21,812 bases of DNA, from positions 1 to 21,812 of the forward strand of contig JBBQSF010000044.1 of assembly GCA_038214085.1 (NCBI GenBank), read 5' to 3'. Made by a program: the position numbers and the translations under genes. The notes beneath the pieces were generated by a model, which worked only from the letters and a program-made list of their open reading frames with translations, was not told the origin of the DNA and ran no database searches. Shown here piece by piece: positions 8,177 to 16,045 of this stretch. This stretch comes from JBBQSF01 sp038214085. GTDB taxonomy: Bacteria; Bacteroidota; Bacteroidia; Bacteroidales; CG2-30-32-10. How positions within the stretch are numbered: position 1 is the first letter of the stretch; each line of letters opens with the position of its first letter.

Positions 8177-8950
8177 TTATTGAATCGTAAATTCTGTATA
8201 GAGTGTGTATGAGTAATAAATTTCATTATTTAACCCAAGCAACAAATACCTTCTCCCTGGAAAGCTTTCAGGTTCGAATTCATATTTGAAACTACATTTG
8301 TCTTTAATTACATAAAAAATATTGTCATTTACTGCTTTTGGTGGTGTATTAAAATACACTTTGTTTTTTTTAACAATAAATGCATTATCATTAGCAGGAA
8401 ACATTGAAAATCTTTTTGTAATATTTCCATTCTTGCTTATTTTATAATGCCCGTGCCTGTATATTCCAATATACACATTGTCCTGTTCATCTACAGAAAA
8501 TGATTTATTAAGAATGTTGGGAACATCTTTTACATTGTTTATTAATGCATTATTGTACTTGTATAAAAAAATACTGTCGTTAAAATAATAAGATAATTTA
8601 GCAGAGCTGGAAATAAACCACAACCGCCCTTTATAATCCTCATAAATTTCAAAAACCGTATTATCGGGCAAACCGTCCTTCGAATCGAAATTTGTAAATT
8701 TATATCCATCGAAACGGCTTACACCAAAATCAGTTGCAAACCACATGTATCCTTTTGAATCCTGAATAACCTGATAAACCTCATTACTTGGAAGGCCATC
8801 CTTAGTGGTATAGTTTTTTAAATATGCAATTTGTGAAAACAAATACACTGGCAAAAAATAGAACAACAGCAGAATTAAATATCGTTTTTTTAAAGGGAGT
8901 AAAATTAATTTGGATACAACAGAAATTAAATAATACGGGAATCGTTGCAT
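8177..8950 (-). CDS. sensor kinase N-terminal fragment: signal peptide and propeller repeats
   Basis: 257 residues. A basic N-terminus and a hydrophobic segment (about residues 24-39, LFS-Q end) form a signal peptide. Reg_prop repeats follow: TTKDGLPSNEVYQVIQD, YMWFATDFGVSRFDG and a second DGLPDNTVFEIYED...RLWF unit. The DGLPSN...GYMWFAT pattern is typical of the periplasmic sensor of propeller-type Bacteroidota kinases. The frame ends at 8177, just before the kinase fragment begins, and the next propeller unit (IYDSINVV...NLWIGT) is in the -1 frame. A single-base insertion or a two-base deletion between about 8180 and 8215 would explain this. It may be a sequencing or assembly error or a true pseudogene; the phosphotransfer domains downstream look undamaged. 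Confidence 0.82.
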   Translation of the reverse strand: MQRFPYYLISVVSKLILLPLKKRYLILLLFYFLPVYLFSQIAYLKNYTTKDGLPSNEVYQVIQDSKGYMWFATDFGVSRFDGYKFTNFDSKDGLPDNTVFEIYEDYKGRLWFISSSAKLSYYFNDSIFLYKYNNALINNVKDVPNILNKSFSVDEQDNVYIGIYRHGHYKISKNGNITKRFSMFPANDNAFIVKKNKVYFNTPPKAVNDNIFYVIKDKCSFKYEFEPESFPGRRYLLLGLNNEIYYSYTLYTEFTIQ

Positions 8951-8970
8951 ATTTCTGTTGTTTTATAACC

Positions 8971-9003
8971 AAAATGTATCACTTCCAAAACAGATTGTGC
9001 CAA
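8971..9003 (-). promoter_or_regulatory. possible promoter of the sensor kinase gene
   Basis: On the minus strand TTG (9003-9001) is followed after 22 bases by TACATTTT (8978-8971), then G. The -7 box departs from TAnnTTTG by one position. It lies 20 bases before the ATG at 8950. Confidence 0.3.
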
Positions 9004-9092
9004 TTGGTTTATTTTATTCTTACTTAAGAAAAATTTAGGTTTATAAATTTTGAAGATTTTAGTCCTGAAATCATGCTTTTTTAAAACATAAT

Positions 9093-9959
9093 TTACCCTA
9101 GATAAGTTTTCAAAATTTTACTTCTTGAAGTATGCTTAAGTCTTCTGACAGCTTTTTCCTTAATTTGCCTTACACGTTCTCTGGTAAGTTCAAATTTTTC
9201 GCCAATTTCTTCCAATGTCAGGGCACTCTCACCATCAAGACCAAAGTAATAACGTATTACATCCGATTCTCTGGGTGTTAGTGTGGAAATGGCTCGACTA
9301 ATTTCCTTTTTTAGTGATTCATAAAGCAGTCCGCTTTCAGGTGAAGGCATACTGTCATCAGGTTTGAGCACATCATACATTGTGGTATCTTCGCCTTGAA
9401 CCAAAGGTGCGTCCATAGAAACATGACGACCGGAATTACGCAAGGAATCTTTAACTTCGTTTTCCGGGATCTCTAGTAAATCAGCAATTTCATCGGCATT
9501 GGGTTCGCGCTCATAGCTCTGCTCCAATTGAGAAAATGCTTTATTTATTTTATTAATGGCTCCTATTTTATTTAACGGAAGTCTTACAATTCTAGATTGT
9601 TCAGCAAGTGCCTGAAGTATTGACTGACGGATCCACCAAACTGCATACGAAATGAATTTAAATCCACGCGTTTCATCAAAACGCTGTGCAGCTTTAATAA
9701 GACCAAGATTGCCTTCATTAATTAAATCGGGTAAACTCAATCCCTGGTTCTGGTATTGCTTTGAAACCGAGACCACAAATCGTAGATTTGCTTTTGTAAG
9801 TTTTTCTAACGCAGCCTGATCACCATTTCGGATGCGTTGTGCAAGTGCAACTTCTTCGTCTGCTGTAATCAAATCCACCTTCCCGATTTCCTGAAGGTAC
9901 TTGTCGAGCGAAGCTGTTTCCCTGTTTGTAACCTGTTTGGTAATTTTCAGTTGCCTCAT
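9093..9959 (-). CDS. rpoD: primary RNA polymerase sigma factor (sigma-70 family)
   Basis: 288 residues, the short housekeeping sigma of Bacteroidota, which lacks region 1.1 and the non-conserved insert of E. coli RpoD. It opens with the usual MRQLKITKQ and region 1.2 (SLDKYLQEIG). Region 2 carries DLINEGNLGLIKAAQRFD and the melting/-10 segment FISYAVWWIRQSI. Region 3 follows, then region 4 with TPRESDVIRYYFG and the helix-turn-helix LTLEEIGEKFELTRERVRQI. It directs core polymerase to the TTG/TAnnTTTG promoters seen across this window. It lies downstream of pnp on the same strand. A strong stem-loop ends in seven T residues directly against its ATG, so its expression may depend on read-through or on an unrecognised promoter. 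Confidence 0.97.
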   Translation of the reverse strand: MRQLKITKQVTNRETASLDKYLQEIGKVDLITADEEVALAQRIRNGDQAALEKLTKANLRFVVSVSKQYQNQGLSLPDLINEGNLGLIKAAQRFDETRGFKFISYAVWWIRQSILQALAEQSRIVRLPLNKIGAINKINKAFSQLEQSYEREPNADEIADLLEIPENEVKDSLRNSGRHVSMDAPLVQGEDTTMYDVLKPDDSMPSPESGLLYESLKKEISRAISTLTPRESDVIRYYFGLDGESALTLEEIGEKFELTRERVRQIKEKAVRRLKHTSRSKILKTYLG

Positions 9960-9996
9960 AAAAAAAGCCTTAATTAATAGTTTAACTAAGGCTTTT
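9960..9996 (-). terminator. stem-loop terminator between pnp and rpoD
   Basis: On the minus strand a perfect 10-bp stem (9996-9987 paired with 9972-9963, AAAAGCCTTA / TAAGGCTTTT) encloses a 14-base loop and runs into seven T residues ending at 9960. It has the form of an intrinsic terminator for the rpsO-pnp side. The rpoD ATG begins at the next base, so the hairpin also forms part of any rpoD leader transcribed through from pnp. Confidence 0.82.
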
Positions 9997-10021
9997 ACGC
10001 TTTGAAAATAATAATGTTACA

Positions 10022-12166
10022 CTATTCTTCCTGTTTTTTTTCAGGGCGTGGTAACAGCACTTTTCTTGATAATTTCAGCTTACCTGATTTCTTATCAATC
10101 TCTATAAGTTTAACATCAACTTCATCGCCAACTTTTAACACATCTTCAACATTTTGAACGCGATCCCAGTTGATTTCAGAAATATGAAGCAGTCCGTCTT
10201 TTCCTGGTAAAATTTCAACAAAAGCACCAAAAGGCTGAATGTTTTTTACAGTACCGTGATAAACTTCTCCAATTTCAGGAACACTTACAATTTGCTTGAT
10301 ACGGGCAATTGCCGCTTCAATTGACGCTTTGTCAACAGCAAAAATATCTATATGACCAAATTCACCCACTTCTTCAATAATAATTGTAGAATTGGTTTGC
10401 TTCTGCATTTCCTGAATAATTTTTCCACCAGGTCCGATAACTGCTCCAATAAATTCTTTTGGAATAATCATCTTTTCAATTCTTGGTACAAATGGTTTGT
10501 AATCTTCGCGAGGTTCAGTGATTGTTTTTTCAATTTCACCAAGAATATGCAAACGACCTTCCTTAGCCTGAAGTAGAGCTTCAATCAGAATTTCGTATGA
10601 TAAACCGTCAACTTTGATATCCATTTGGCAGGCAGTGATTCCGTCGCGGGTACCGCAAACTTTAAAATCCATATCACCCAAATGGTCTTCATCACCTAAA
10701 ATATCAGAAAGAACTGCATATTTTTTGGTTTCATTATCTGTAATCAAACCCATTGCAATGCCAGAAACAGGTTTTTTTATTTTCACTCCGGCATCCATCA
10801 AAGCCATAGTGCCAGCGCAAACTGTAGCCATTGAAGATGAACCGTTTGATTCTAAAATGTCAGAAACTACTCTTATAGTATATGGGTTAACATCATTTCC
10901 TGGTATCATTTGCTTTAATGCTCTTAAAGCCAGATTGCCATGCCCAACTTCTCTGCGGCTAGTGCCTCTGTTAGGTTTCACTTCACCAGTGGAGAACGAT
11001 GGAAAATTATAATGCAGAATAAAATTGTTTTTTCCTTCGATAACAGCGCCATCAATAACTTGCATATCAAGCTTTGTACCTAGAGTTACCGTTGTTAACG
11101 ATTGTGTTTCTCCACGTGTAAAAATTGCAGAACCATGAGCAGCGGGCAAATATCCGATTTCACTCCAAATAGGACGGATTTCATTGAGCTTCCTGCCGTC
11201 AAGTCGAATACGGTCGTGAAGTATCATATCGCGCATTGCTTTTTTCTCAACATCATGATAGTAGCGATCAACGAGTACTTTTTTTGCAGCGCGTTCCTCT
11301 TCTGGAAGGCTTTCCATAAATTCTTGTTTGATTTTTTCAAATCCTTCGCCGCGTTCGTGTTTATTAGTATTCCCAGTTTTTGCAAACGCCAATGCTTTTT
11401 CGTAAGTTGCTTTTGAAATTTGTTCTTTTAAATCAGCATCATTAACTTCGTGGCAATATTCGCGTTTTGGATTTGCTTTTTCAACCATTTTAGAAAGTTC
11501 GGTCTGAGCGATACATTGGAGTTTAATGGCCTCATGTGCAAATTTCAGGGCTTCTACCATATCATTTTCAGAAACTTCTTTCATTTCGCCTTCTACCATC
11601 ATGATATTATCCATGCTGGCGGCTACCATAATTTCCATATCAGCATTAACCAATTCGCTGAAACCAGGATTCACAACAAATTTACCATCAATGCGAGCCA
11701 CCCGTACTTCGGAAATTGGACCGTTAAAAGGAATATCGGAAACTGTAATTGCAGAAGATGCGGCTAAACAAGCAAGTGCATCGGGCATAATATCTGTTCC
11801 AGAAGAAATAAGAGAAATCATTACCTGAGTTTCTGCATGGTAATTAGATGGAAACAATGGGCGAAGTGCTCTGTCAACCAAGCGGGCAATTAATATTTCA
11901 TATTCTGAAGCGCGGGCTTCGCGTTTGAAAAATCCACCAGGAAAACGACCAGAGGAAGCATATTTTTCCTGATAATCAACTGATAATGGCAAAAAATCAA
12001 CATTTTCTGCGGCTACTTTTTTAGTAACTATAGTGGCAAGTAACATCGTGTCGCCCATACGAACAACAACTGAACCGTCTGCCTGTTTTGCTAGTTTTCC
12101 TGTTTCAATAGTAACAATACGTCCATCACCAAGATCGAACGATTTTTGAATTCCAATTTTACTCAT
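10022..12166 (-). CDS. pnp: polyribonucleotide nucleotidyltransferase (PNPase)
   Basis: 714 residues, full length. PNPase degrades RNA 3' to 5' with phosphate, releasing nucleoside diphosphates, as a homotrimeric ring in the cytoplasm. Two RNase PH-like domains are present, the first with GDTMLLATIVTKK and FPGGFFKREARASEYEIL, the second with ILHDRIRLDGRK, FSTGEVKPNRGTSRREVGHG and the catalytic-site region GTRDGITACQMDIK. They are followed by a KH domain (FIGAVIGPGGKIIQEM) and an S1 domain (GTVKNIQPFGAFVEILPGKDGLLHIS). It follows rpsO on the same strand, separated by a stem-loop terminator, and precedes rpoD, an order common in Bacteroidota. Confidence 0.97.
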   Translation of the reverse strand: MSKIGIQKSFDLGDGRIVTIETGKLAKQADGSVVVRMGDTMLLATIVTKKVAAENVDFLPLSVDYQEKYASSGRFPGGFFKREARASEYEILIARLVDRALRPLFPSNYHAETQVMISLISSGTDIMPDALACLAASSAITVSDIPFNGPISEVRVARIDGKFVVNPGFSELVNADMEIMVAASMDNIMMVEGEMKEVSENDMVEALKFAHEAIKLQCIAQTELSKMVEKANPKREYCHEVNDADLKEQISKATYEKALAFAKTGNTNKHERGEGFEKIKQEFMESLPEEERAAKKVLVDRYYHDVEKKAMRDMILHDRIRLDGRKLNEIRPIWSEIGYLPAAHGSAIFTRGETQSLTTVTLGTKLDMQVIDGAVIEGKNNFILHYNFPSFSTGEVKPNRGTSRREVGHGNLALRALKQMIPGNDVNPYTIRVVSDILESNGSSSMATVCAGTMALMDAGVKIKKPVSGIAMGLITDNETKKYAVLSDILGDEDHLGDMDFKVCGTRDGITACQMDIKVDGLSYEILIEALLQAKEGRLHILGEIEKTITEPREDYKPFVPRIEKMIIPKEFIGAVIGPGGKIIQEMQKQTNSTIIIEEVGEFGHIDIFAVDKASIEAAIARIKQIVSVPEIGEVYHGTVKNIQPFGAFVEILPGKDGLLHISEINWDRVQNVEDVLKVGDEVDVKLIEIDKKSGKLKLSRKVLLPRPEKKQEE

Positions 12167-12200
12167 AAATTATTTTTTTAATATAGGTCTCTTTTTATAC

Positions 12201-12231
12201 AAAAAAAGGCAATTTTTTTGAATTGCCTTTT
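12201..12231 (-). terminator. terminator downstream of rpsO
   Basis: On the minus strand an 11-bp stem (AAAAGGCAATT / AATTGCCTTTT, 12231-12221 with 12214-12204), a 6-base loop and a run of T form a classic intrinsic terminator 20 bases after the rpsO stop. It also lies in the leader of pnp, so partial read-through could set pnp levels. Confidence 0.88.
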
Positions 12232-12251
12232 ATCAATGATAGAAAATATTT

Positions 12252-12521
12252 TTATTTTCTTAATTTCAATTTCTTAATTATTTCCCTGTAACGTTCAATT
12301 TCGGTGTTTTTAAGATAGTTAAGAAGTCTTCTCCTTTTACTAACCATACCAATTAAAGAACCTTGAGTGCCTTTATCTTTTCTGTTTTTCTTCAGATGCT
12401 CGGTTAAATGCGAGATACGAAATGTAAACAATGCGATCTGGCCTTCGGATGTACCGGTATCAAACTCTGATTTACCGAATTCCTTAAAAATTTCTTTCTT
12501 CTTTTCTGTTGCTAAATACAT
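12252..12521 (-). CDS. rpsO: 30S ribosomal protein S15
   Basis: 89 residues from the ATG at 12521, exactly the usual bacterial length. The S15 pattern is complete: EKKKEIFKEFG, DTGTSEGQIALFTFRISHLTEHLK (the rRNA-binding helices, His/Thr/Gly contacts), KDKGTQGSLIGMVSKRRRLLNYLK and a basic C-terminus. It binds 16S rRNA early in small-subunit assembly. A TTG at 12551 would extend it by ten residues, but that TTG is part of the TATCTTTG promoter box, so the longer form is rejected. pnp follows after a terminator. Confidence 0.96.
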   Translation of the reverse strand: MYLATEKKKEIFKEFGKSEFDTGTSEGQIALFTFRISHLTEHLKKNRKDKGTQGSLIGMVSKRRRLLNYLKNTEIERYREIIKKLKLRK

Positions 12522-12548
12522 ATAAACTTCATTTTTTAAATCGGGTTG

Positions 12549-12580
12549 CAAAGATATACATAAGATTTTATTTAACCAAA
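12549..12580 (-). promoter_or_regulatory. promoter of rpsO
   Basis: The minus strand has TTTG (12580-12577), a 20-base spacer and TATCTTTG (12556-12549), a full match to the Bacteroidota promoter. The expected transcript starts a few bases later and has a leader of roughly 20 bases before the ATG at 12521. Confidence 0.75.
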
Positions 12581-12679
12581 CTTTCGGATAATTTATTTTT
12601 TTAATTTTATTTAGCCTCTGTTTCTAAGCCTTTGCCGACGCAAAACTAATTTATTTTTTTATTTTACAGCATATTTAAT

Positions 12680-12687
12680 TAATTTTG
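12680..12687 (+). promoter_or_regulatory. -7 promoter box of the short-chain dehydrogenase gene
   Basis: TAATTTTG matches TAnnTTTG and ends 17 bases before the ATG at 12705. No clear TTG at -33 is seen. It is divergent from the rpsO promoter. Confidence 0.5.
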
Positions 12688-12704
12688 TTCATAAAATAAT
12701 TTCT

Positions 12705-13379
12705 ATGAATATTCTTATTACCGGAGCAGGAAAAGGAATTGGCTTTGAACTTGCAAAAAATCTTTCCCTTAATCACAAAGTTATTGCGCTTTCCCGAAAT
12801 ATAAAACCCTTACTAAATATCGGCTCAGAAAACATTTTTCCATTTTCGATAGATATTACCCAAAATAATTATACCCACAGCCTGCTTCCTTTTATTAAGC
12901 AGAATATTACAAAACTCGACATAATTATTAATAATGCAGGAATACTAATCAATAAACCATTTAAAGAAATTTCTCAGAATGATTTTGACCTGATGTTTGA
13001 AACAAATATCAAAGCACCTTATTTTATTATACAAAATATAATGCCTTTGCTTAATAGTGGCGCTCACATTGTAAATATAAGCAGCATGGGCGGGTTTCAG
13101 GGTAGCTCCAAGTTCCCGGGACTTTCCGCATACAGCGCCAGCAAAGGAGCACTTTCGATATTAAGTGAGTGTCTCGCTGAAGAATTAAAAGAAAATAAAA
13201 TAAGTGTAAATTGTCTCTGTTTAGGTGCAGTACAAACGGAAATGTTTGAACAGGCCTTCCCTGGATATCAGGCTCCGATTTCAGCCTCTGATATTGCTGC
13301 TTATATCGCAGATTTCGCATTAAATGCACATAAATTTATTAATGGCAAAGTTATTCCTGTTTCTAGCAATACTCCATAA
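12705..13379 (+). CDS. short-chain dehydrogenase/reductase (SDR), substrate unknown
   Basis: 224 residues, compact for a classical SDR. The Rossmann cofactor loop TGAGKGIG (residues 6-13) starts right after the first strand, NNAG is at 76-79, and the catalytic tetrad is Asn101, Ser127 (NISSMGG), Tyr143 and Lys147 (YSASK). The C-terminal part carries the usual CLCLGAVQTEM segment and a GKVIPV strand. An Arg after the second strand (SRN, residue 31) hints at NADP use, which is inference. It stands as a single gene with its own promoter box between rpsO and the redox island, so context does not reveal the substrate. Confidence 0.9.
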   Translation: MNILITGAGKGIGFELAKNLSLNHKVIALSRNIKPLLNIGSENIFPFSIDITQNNYTHSLLPFIKQNITKLDIIINNAGILINKPFKEISQNDFDLMFETNIKAPYFIIQNIMPLLNSGAHIVNISSMGGFQGSSKFPGLSAYSASKGALSILSECLAEELKENKISVNCLCLGAVQTEMFEQAFPGYQAPISASDIAAYIADFALNAHKFINGKVIPVSSNTP

Positions 13380-13435
13380 TTATTTTTTGTTAAATTAAAT
13401 ATTTACATACTTATATACGTTTATAAATAATAATC

Positions 13436-13443
13436 TATATTTG
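13436..13443 (+). promoter_or_regulatory. -7 promoter box of the redox island
   Basis: TATATTTG, followed by CACC, matches TAnnTTTG and lies 17 bases before the ATG at 13461. It is the likely start of a transcript reading the FMN-binding protein and the three genes after it, whose gaps are only 4-21 bases. The -33 region lacks an obvious TTG. Confidence 0.6.
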
Positions 13444-13460
13444 CACCCCTTATATAAAAT

Positions 13461-14966
13461 ATGCCAAAACTAGAATCGAGTGTAAAAAACATGGTGTTAT
13501 CGCTATTTGCAATCAGCTTTGTTATGGCAGGAGCATTGGGTTTTGTATACTCTGTTACTAAAGCTCCTATCGAAGAAACGAAGAAGAAAACAGAAATTGA
13601 AGCTTTAAAAAATGTTTTACCGGCCTTTGACAATGATCTTTTAACTGATAATCAAGAAATAAACGGGTTAACTATTTATACCGCAAAATTAAAGGACACA
13701 ATAGTGGGTTATGCTGTAAAAACATTTTCCGAAAAAGGTTATGGCGGGAAAATTACGCTCATTGCAGGCTTTCTTCCAAATGGAAGTATCAACAAAATAG
13801 CAGTTCTTGAGCAAAAAGAAACTCCTGGATTGGGCTCTAATATGACTGGAAAATTCAAAGATCAGTTTTTTGGTAAAAACCCTTCCGAATTTAAGCTTAA
13901 AGTCAAAAAAGATGGCGGAGATGTTGATGCAATAAGCGCTTCCACGATCACTTCAAGGGCTTTTTGCGATGCTGTTGATAAAGCTTATACTACACTTGCA
14001 AAAAATGTTTTAAAAATAACTGTCAAAAATAACTGCGACGACACTTGCAATATTAAGTCACTTGCCCCGCTTAAAGTTGTAATGCCCTATTTTGATAACA
14101 ATCCGCTCGAAACCCATCAGAGTTTTGATGGTATTGAAGTTTACACTGGTACAAAAAATAAAGTTATCAGCGGTTATTCGGTAAAATCTTTTGCCAACGG
14201 ATTTAATGGTCCCGTATGGATTCTTGCCGGCTTTACTCCCGATGGAACAATTAAAGACACATATATTTTAAAAAATCATGAATCAGCAGGTTATGGTTCA
14301 AAACTTACTGATCCTGTTTTCAAAAGCCAGTTTATTAACAAAAATCCAACAAAAGTTAAAATTGCAGTAAAAGCAGATGATGGCGATTGTGATGCAATTG
14401 CAGGTGCAACAATCAGTTCGCGTGCTTTTTGCGAGGCACTTTCGCTGGCTTATGAAACGCTTACAAAAAATGTAATTAAAAAACCCTCAAGTGATACTTT
14501 GAAAAAGGAAGAACCAGCAATTGATACCACCAAACTGGTTGCGTTATCTATTATTAAAAGTGTACTCCCCGACTTCACAAATAATCCCAGGAGCACAGTT
14601 AAAACCACGAATGGATTAGACGTTTATACCGCAAAAAAAAGCAATACGACTGTCGGATATGCAGTAAAATCTTCATCAAAAGGTTACAATGGATTTATTT
14701 CTTTACTCGTTGGATTTACACCTGCTGGTGTCATTAACAATATTGCTGTAATCAGTCAGAATGAGACAAAGGGAATGGGTACTGAAATCAGTGAAGATTA
14801 TTTCAGAGAACAATTTATCGGGAAGAACCCTGCGAATGAACTAATTTCAGTAAAGGAAGACCAAGGCGTAATTGATGCTATTTCGGGTTCTACAATCAGT
14901 TCTCGCGGTTATTGCAAGGCTGTTGTAAATGCTTTTAATGCTTACAAAAATGCAAAAGGAAAATAA
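13461..14966 (+). CDS. membrane-anchored protein with three tandem RnfG-like FMN-binding domains
   Basis: 501 residues. One N-terminal helix (~10-32) is followed by three repeats of about 155 residues. Each repeat has a LP.F.NN/D start, a YTAK...GYAVK strand pair, a G(Y/F)NG..LL.GF.P.G.I core, GK-NP and a C-terminal FMN_bind signature. In RnfG and NqrC the last Thr of D-x-x-SGAT-x-T carries covalent FMN attached by ApbE. Here repeat 1 reads DAISASTIT (candidate Thr164), repeat 2 DAIAGATIS (Ser319) and repeat 3 DAISGSTIS (Ser480), so two of three sites have Ser. A single RnfG has one such domain, so this looks like a multi-flavin electron carrier outside the inner membrane. No other rnf gene or apbE is in the window. 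Cytochrome-like genes follow after 21 bases. Confidence 0.9.
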   Translation: MPKLESSVKNMVLSLFAISFVMAGALGFVYSVTKAPIEETKKKTEIEALKNVLPAFDNDLLTDNQEINGLTIYTAKLKDTIVGYAVKTFSEKGYGGKITLIAGFLPNGSINKIAVLEQKETPGLGSNMTGKFKDQFFGKNPSEFKLKVKKDGGDVDAISASTITSRAFCDAVDKAYTTLAKNVLKITVKNNCDDTCNIKSLAPLKVVMPYFDNNPLETHQSFDGIEVYTGTKNKVISGYSVKSFANGFNGPVWILAGFTPDGTIKDTYILKNHESAGYGSKLTDPVFKSQFINKNPTKVKIAVKADDGDCDAIAGATISSRAFCEALSLAYETLTKNVIKKPSSDTLKKEEPAIDTTKLVALSIIKSVLPDFTNNPRSTVKTTNGLDVYTAKKSNTTVGYAVKSSSKGYNGFISLLVGFTPAGVINNIAVISQNETKGMGTEISEDYFREQFIGKNPANELISVKEDQGVIDAISGSTISSRGYCKAVVNAFNAYKNAKGK

Positions 14967-14987
14967 TTTTAATAAATAAAAACAAAT

Positions 14988-15653
14988 ATGAAAAAAACCA
15001 TTTTAGTATTTATGTTGTTTGCTGCCGGAAGTCTATTTTATTTTGGATGCAAGCATGACCCTGTTATTCCAAAGCATACTATTTGTTTTGAATCGGAAAT
15101 TCTACCAGTGATTGTTTCCAATTGTGCAAAAAGTGGATGTCATGACGCTATTACTGCTGAAAAAGATTATAATTTTTCTGATTATAATGGCATTATGCAG
15201 GCTGTTAAAGCGGGAAATCCTGGCAAAAGCAAACTGTATAATTCTATCAATGGAACACTTGAAGATAAAATGCCACCTTCTCCTTCAGCACCATTGACAA
15301 GCGCACAAGTACAAACAATAAAATTGTGGATTGAACAAGGCGCTGAAAACACAACAAACTGCGAAAATAATGGAACAAATGGCTGCGACAGCACCAATGT
15401 TACTTATTCTGGAACCATACAAGCTCTGCTTGCAAATAATTGCACGGGTTGTCATAACTCGGGAAGTGTTTCTGGAGGTGTAAACCTTGATGGCTATACC
15501 AATGTTAAATCATATCTGGATGCTCATAAAACAAATTTCACCAAAACCATTAATTACTCGTCTTCGATAAAAATGCCTCCATCAGGCAAATTGAGCGATT
15601 GTAATATTGCAAAATTCACAAACTGGATCAATAACTCTTATCCAAATAATTAA
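14988..15653 (+). CDS. lipoprotein with two cytochrome-c-like domains
   Basis: 221 residues. The signal peptide ends in a lipobox (FYFGC, Cys21), so it is lipid-anchored in the envelope. Two similar domains follow. The first has Cys46-x4-Cys51-His52 (CAKSGCH) and a later MPP motif (Met95). The second has a canonical heme site Cys152-x2-Cys155-His156 (CTGCH) and MPP with Met196. Each domain therefore has a proximal His and a plausible Met ligand, as in class I and Planctomycete-type cytochrome c modules. The WIEQGAENT and WINNSYPNN helices end each domain. Covalent heme at CX4CH is known for some cytochromes c3 but is uncertain here. It is probably co-transcribed with the FMN protein. Confidence 0.82.
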   Translation: MKKTILVFMLFAAGSLFYFGCKHDPVIPKHTICFESEILPVIVSNCAKSGCHDAITAEKDYNFSDYNGIMQAVKAGNPGKSKLYNSINGTLEDKMPPSPSAPLTSAQVQTIKLWIEQGAENTTNCENNGTNGCDSTNVTYSGTIQALLANNCTGCHNSGSVSGGVNLDGYTNVKSYLDAHKTNFTKTINYSSSIKMPPSGKLSDCNIAKFTNWINNSYPNN

Positions 15654-15657
15654 AAAC

Positions 15658-16032
15658 ATGAAGCTACTAAAAAACTTAATCATGCCGGCTTTTGTTATCG
15701 CTTTTATAACATTGACATTGAATTCATGTTATTATGATAATGAAGAAGAAATGTACAACCCAGCAAACGGCAATGCTGTTATTTGCGACACATCTATTGT
15801 GACTTATGCACTTCAGATCAAGCCAATATTTGATTCAAAATGTATTTCGTGCCATAGCCCGGCCGGAAGTGGACAGTCCCCGTTCTTTGACAATGCCACA
15901 GCTGCCCACGATTACGCTGTATTGCCTAATAACAGGTTAATGGAATATGTTAATGCCGGTCATCAAAGCCTTACTTTTACAGCTTGCGAAAAAGCCCAGT
16001 TCAACAAATGGATCAATACAGGAGCAAATTAA
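15658..16032 (+). CDS. small lipoprotein with one cytochrome-c heme motif
   Basis: 124 residues from the ATG at 15658, four bases after the preceding stop; an upstream in-frame start at 15607 would overlap that gene and bury the signal peptide. The lipobox is LNSC (Cys24). A single CISCH motif (Cys62, Cys65, His66) lies in an IKPIFDSKCISCHSP context typical of cytochrome-like domains, and a WINTGAN helix ends it, much as in the preceding gene. It resembles one domain of that neighbour. The likely role is envelope electron transfer (inference from motif and context). Confidence 0.8.
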   Translation: MKLLKNLIMPAFVIAFITLTLNSCYYDNEEEMYNPANGNAVICDTSIVTYALQIKPIFDSKCISCHSPAGSGQSPFFDNATAAHDYAVLPNNRLMEYVNAGHQSLTFTACEKAQFNKWINTGAN

Positions 16033-16045
16033 AAAAACATCTATC

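Noticed and set aside
8177..8215. Programmed -1 ribosomal frameshifting to make the full-length kinase.
   Set aside because: No convincing slippery heptamer in the overlap of the two frames; a mutation or sequence error is simpler.
8990..9005. TTGGCAC on the minus strand upstream of the sensor kinase, resembling a sigma-54 -24 element.
   Set aside because: No GC at the required -12 position; the spacing does not fit.
9028..9085. GATTT/AAATC hairpin followed by a T run on the plus strand near the rpoD end.
   Set aside because: The stem is only five base pairs and the T run is on the strand with no upstream gene, so it is not a terminator for rpoD.
10352..11828. Several plus-strand open frames of 74-132 codons opposite pnp.
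   Set aside because: pnp is full length with all domains on the minus strand; the opposite frames show no domain, signal or ribosome-binding context.
13416..13424. TACGTTTAT matches the 9-base LytTR consensus upstream of the redox island.
   Set aside because: It is a single copy without a partner 21 bases away; a degenerate 9-mer is expected by chance in AT-rich DNA.
13051..13633. Minus-strand open frames across the SDR gene and the start of the FMN protein.
   Set aside because: Both overlie genes with clear motifs on the plus strand and lack any recognisable domain.
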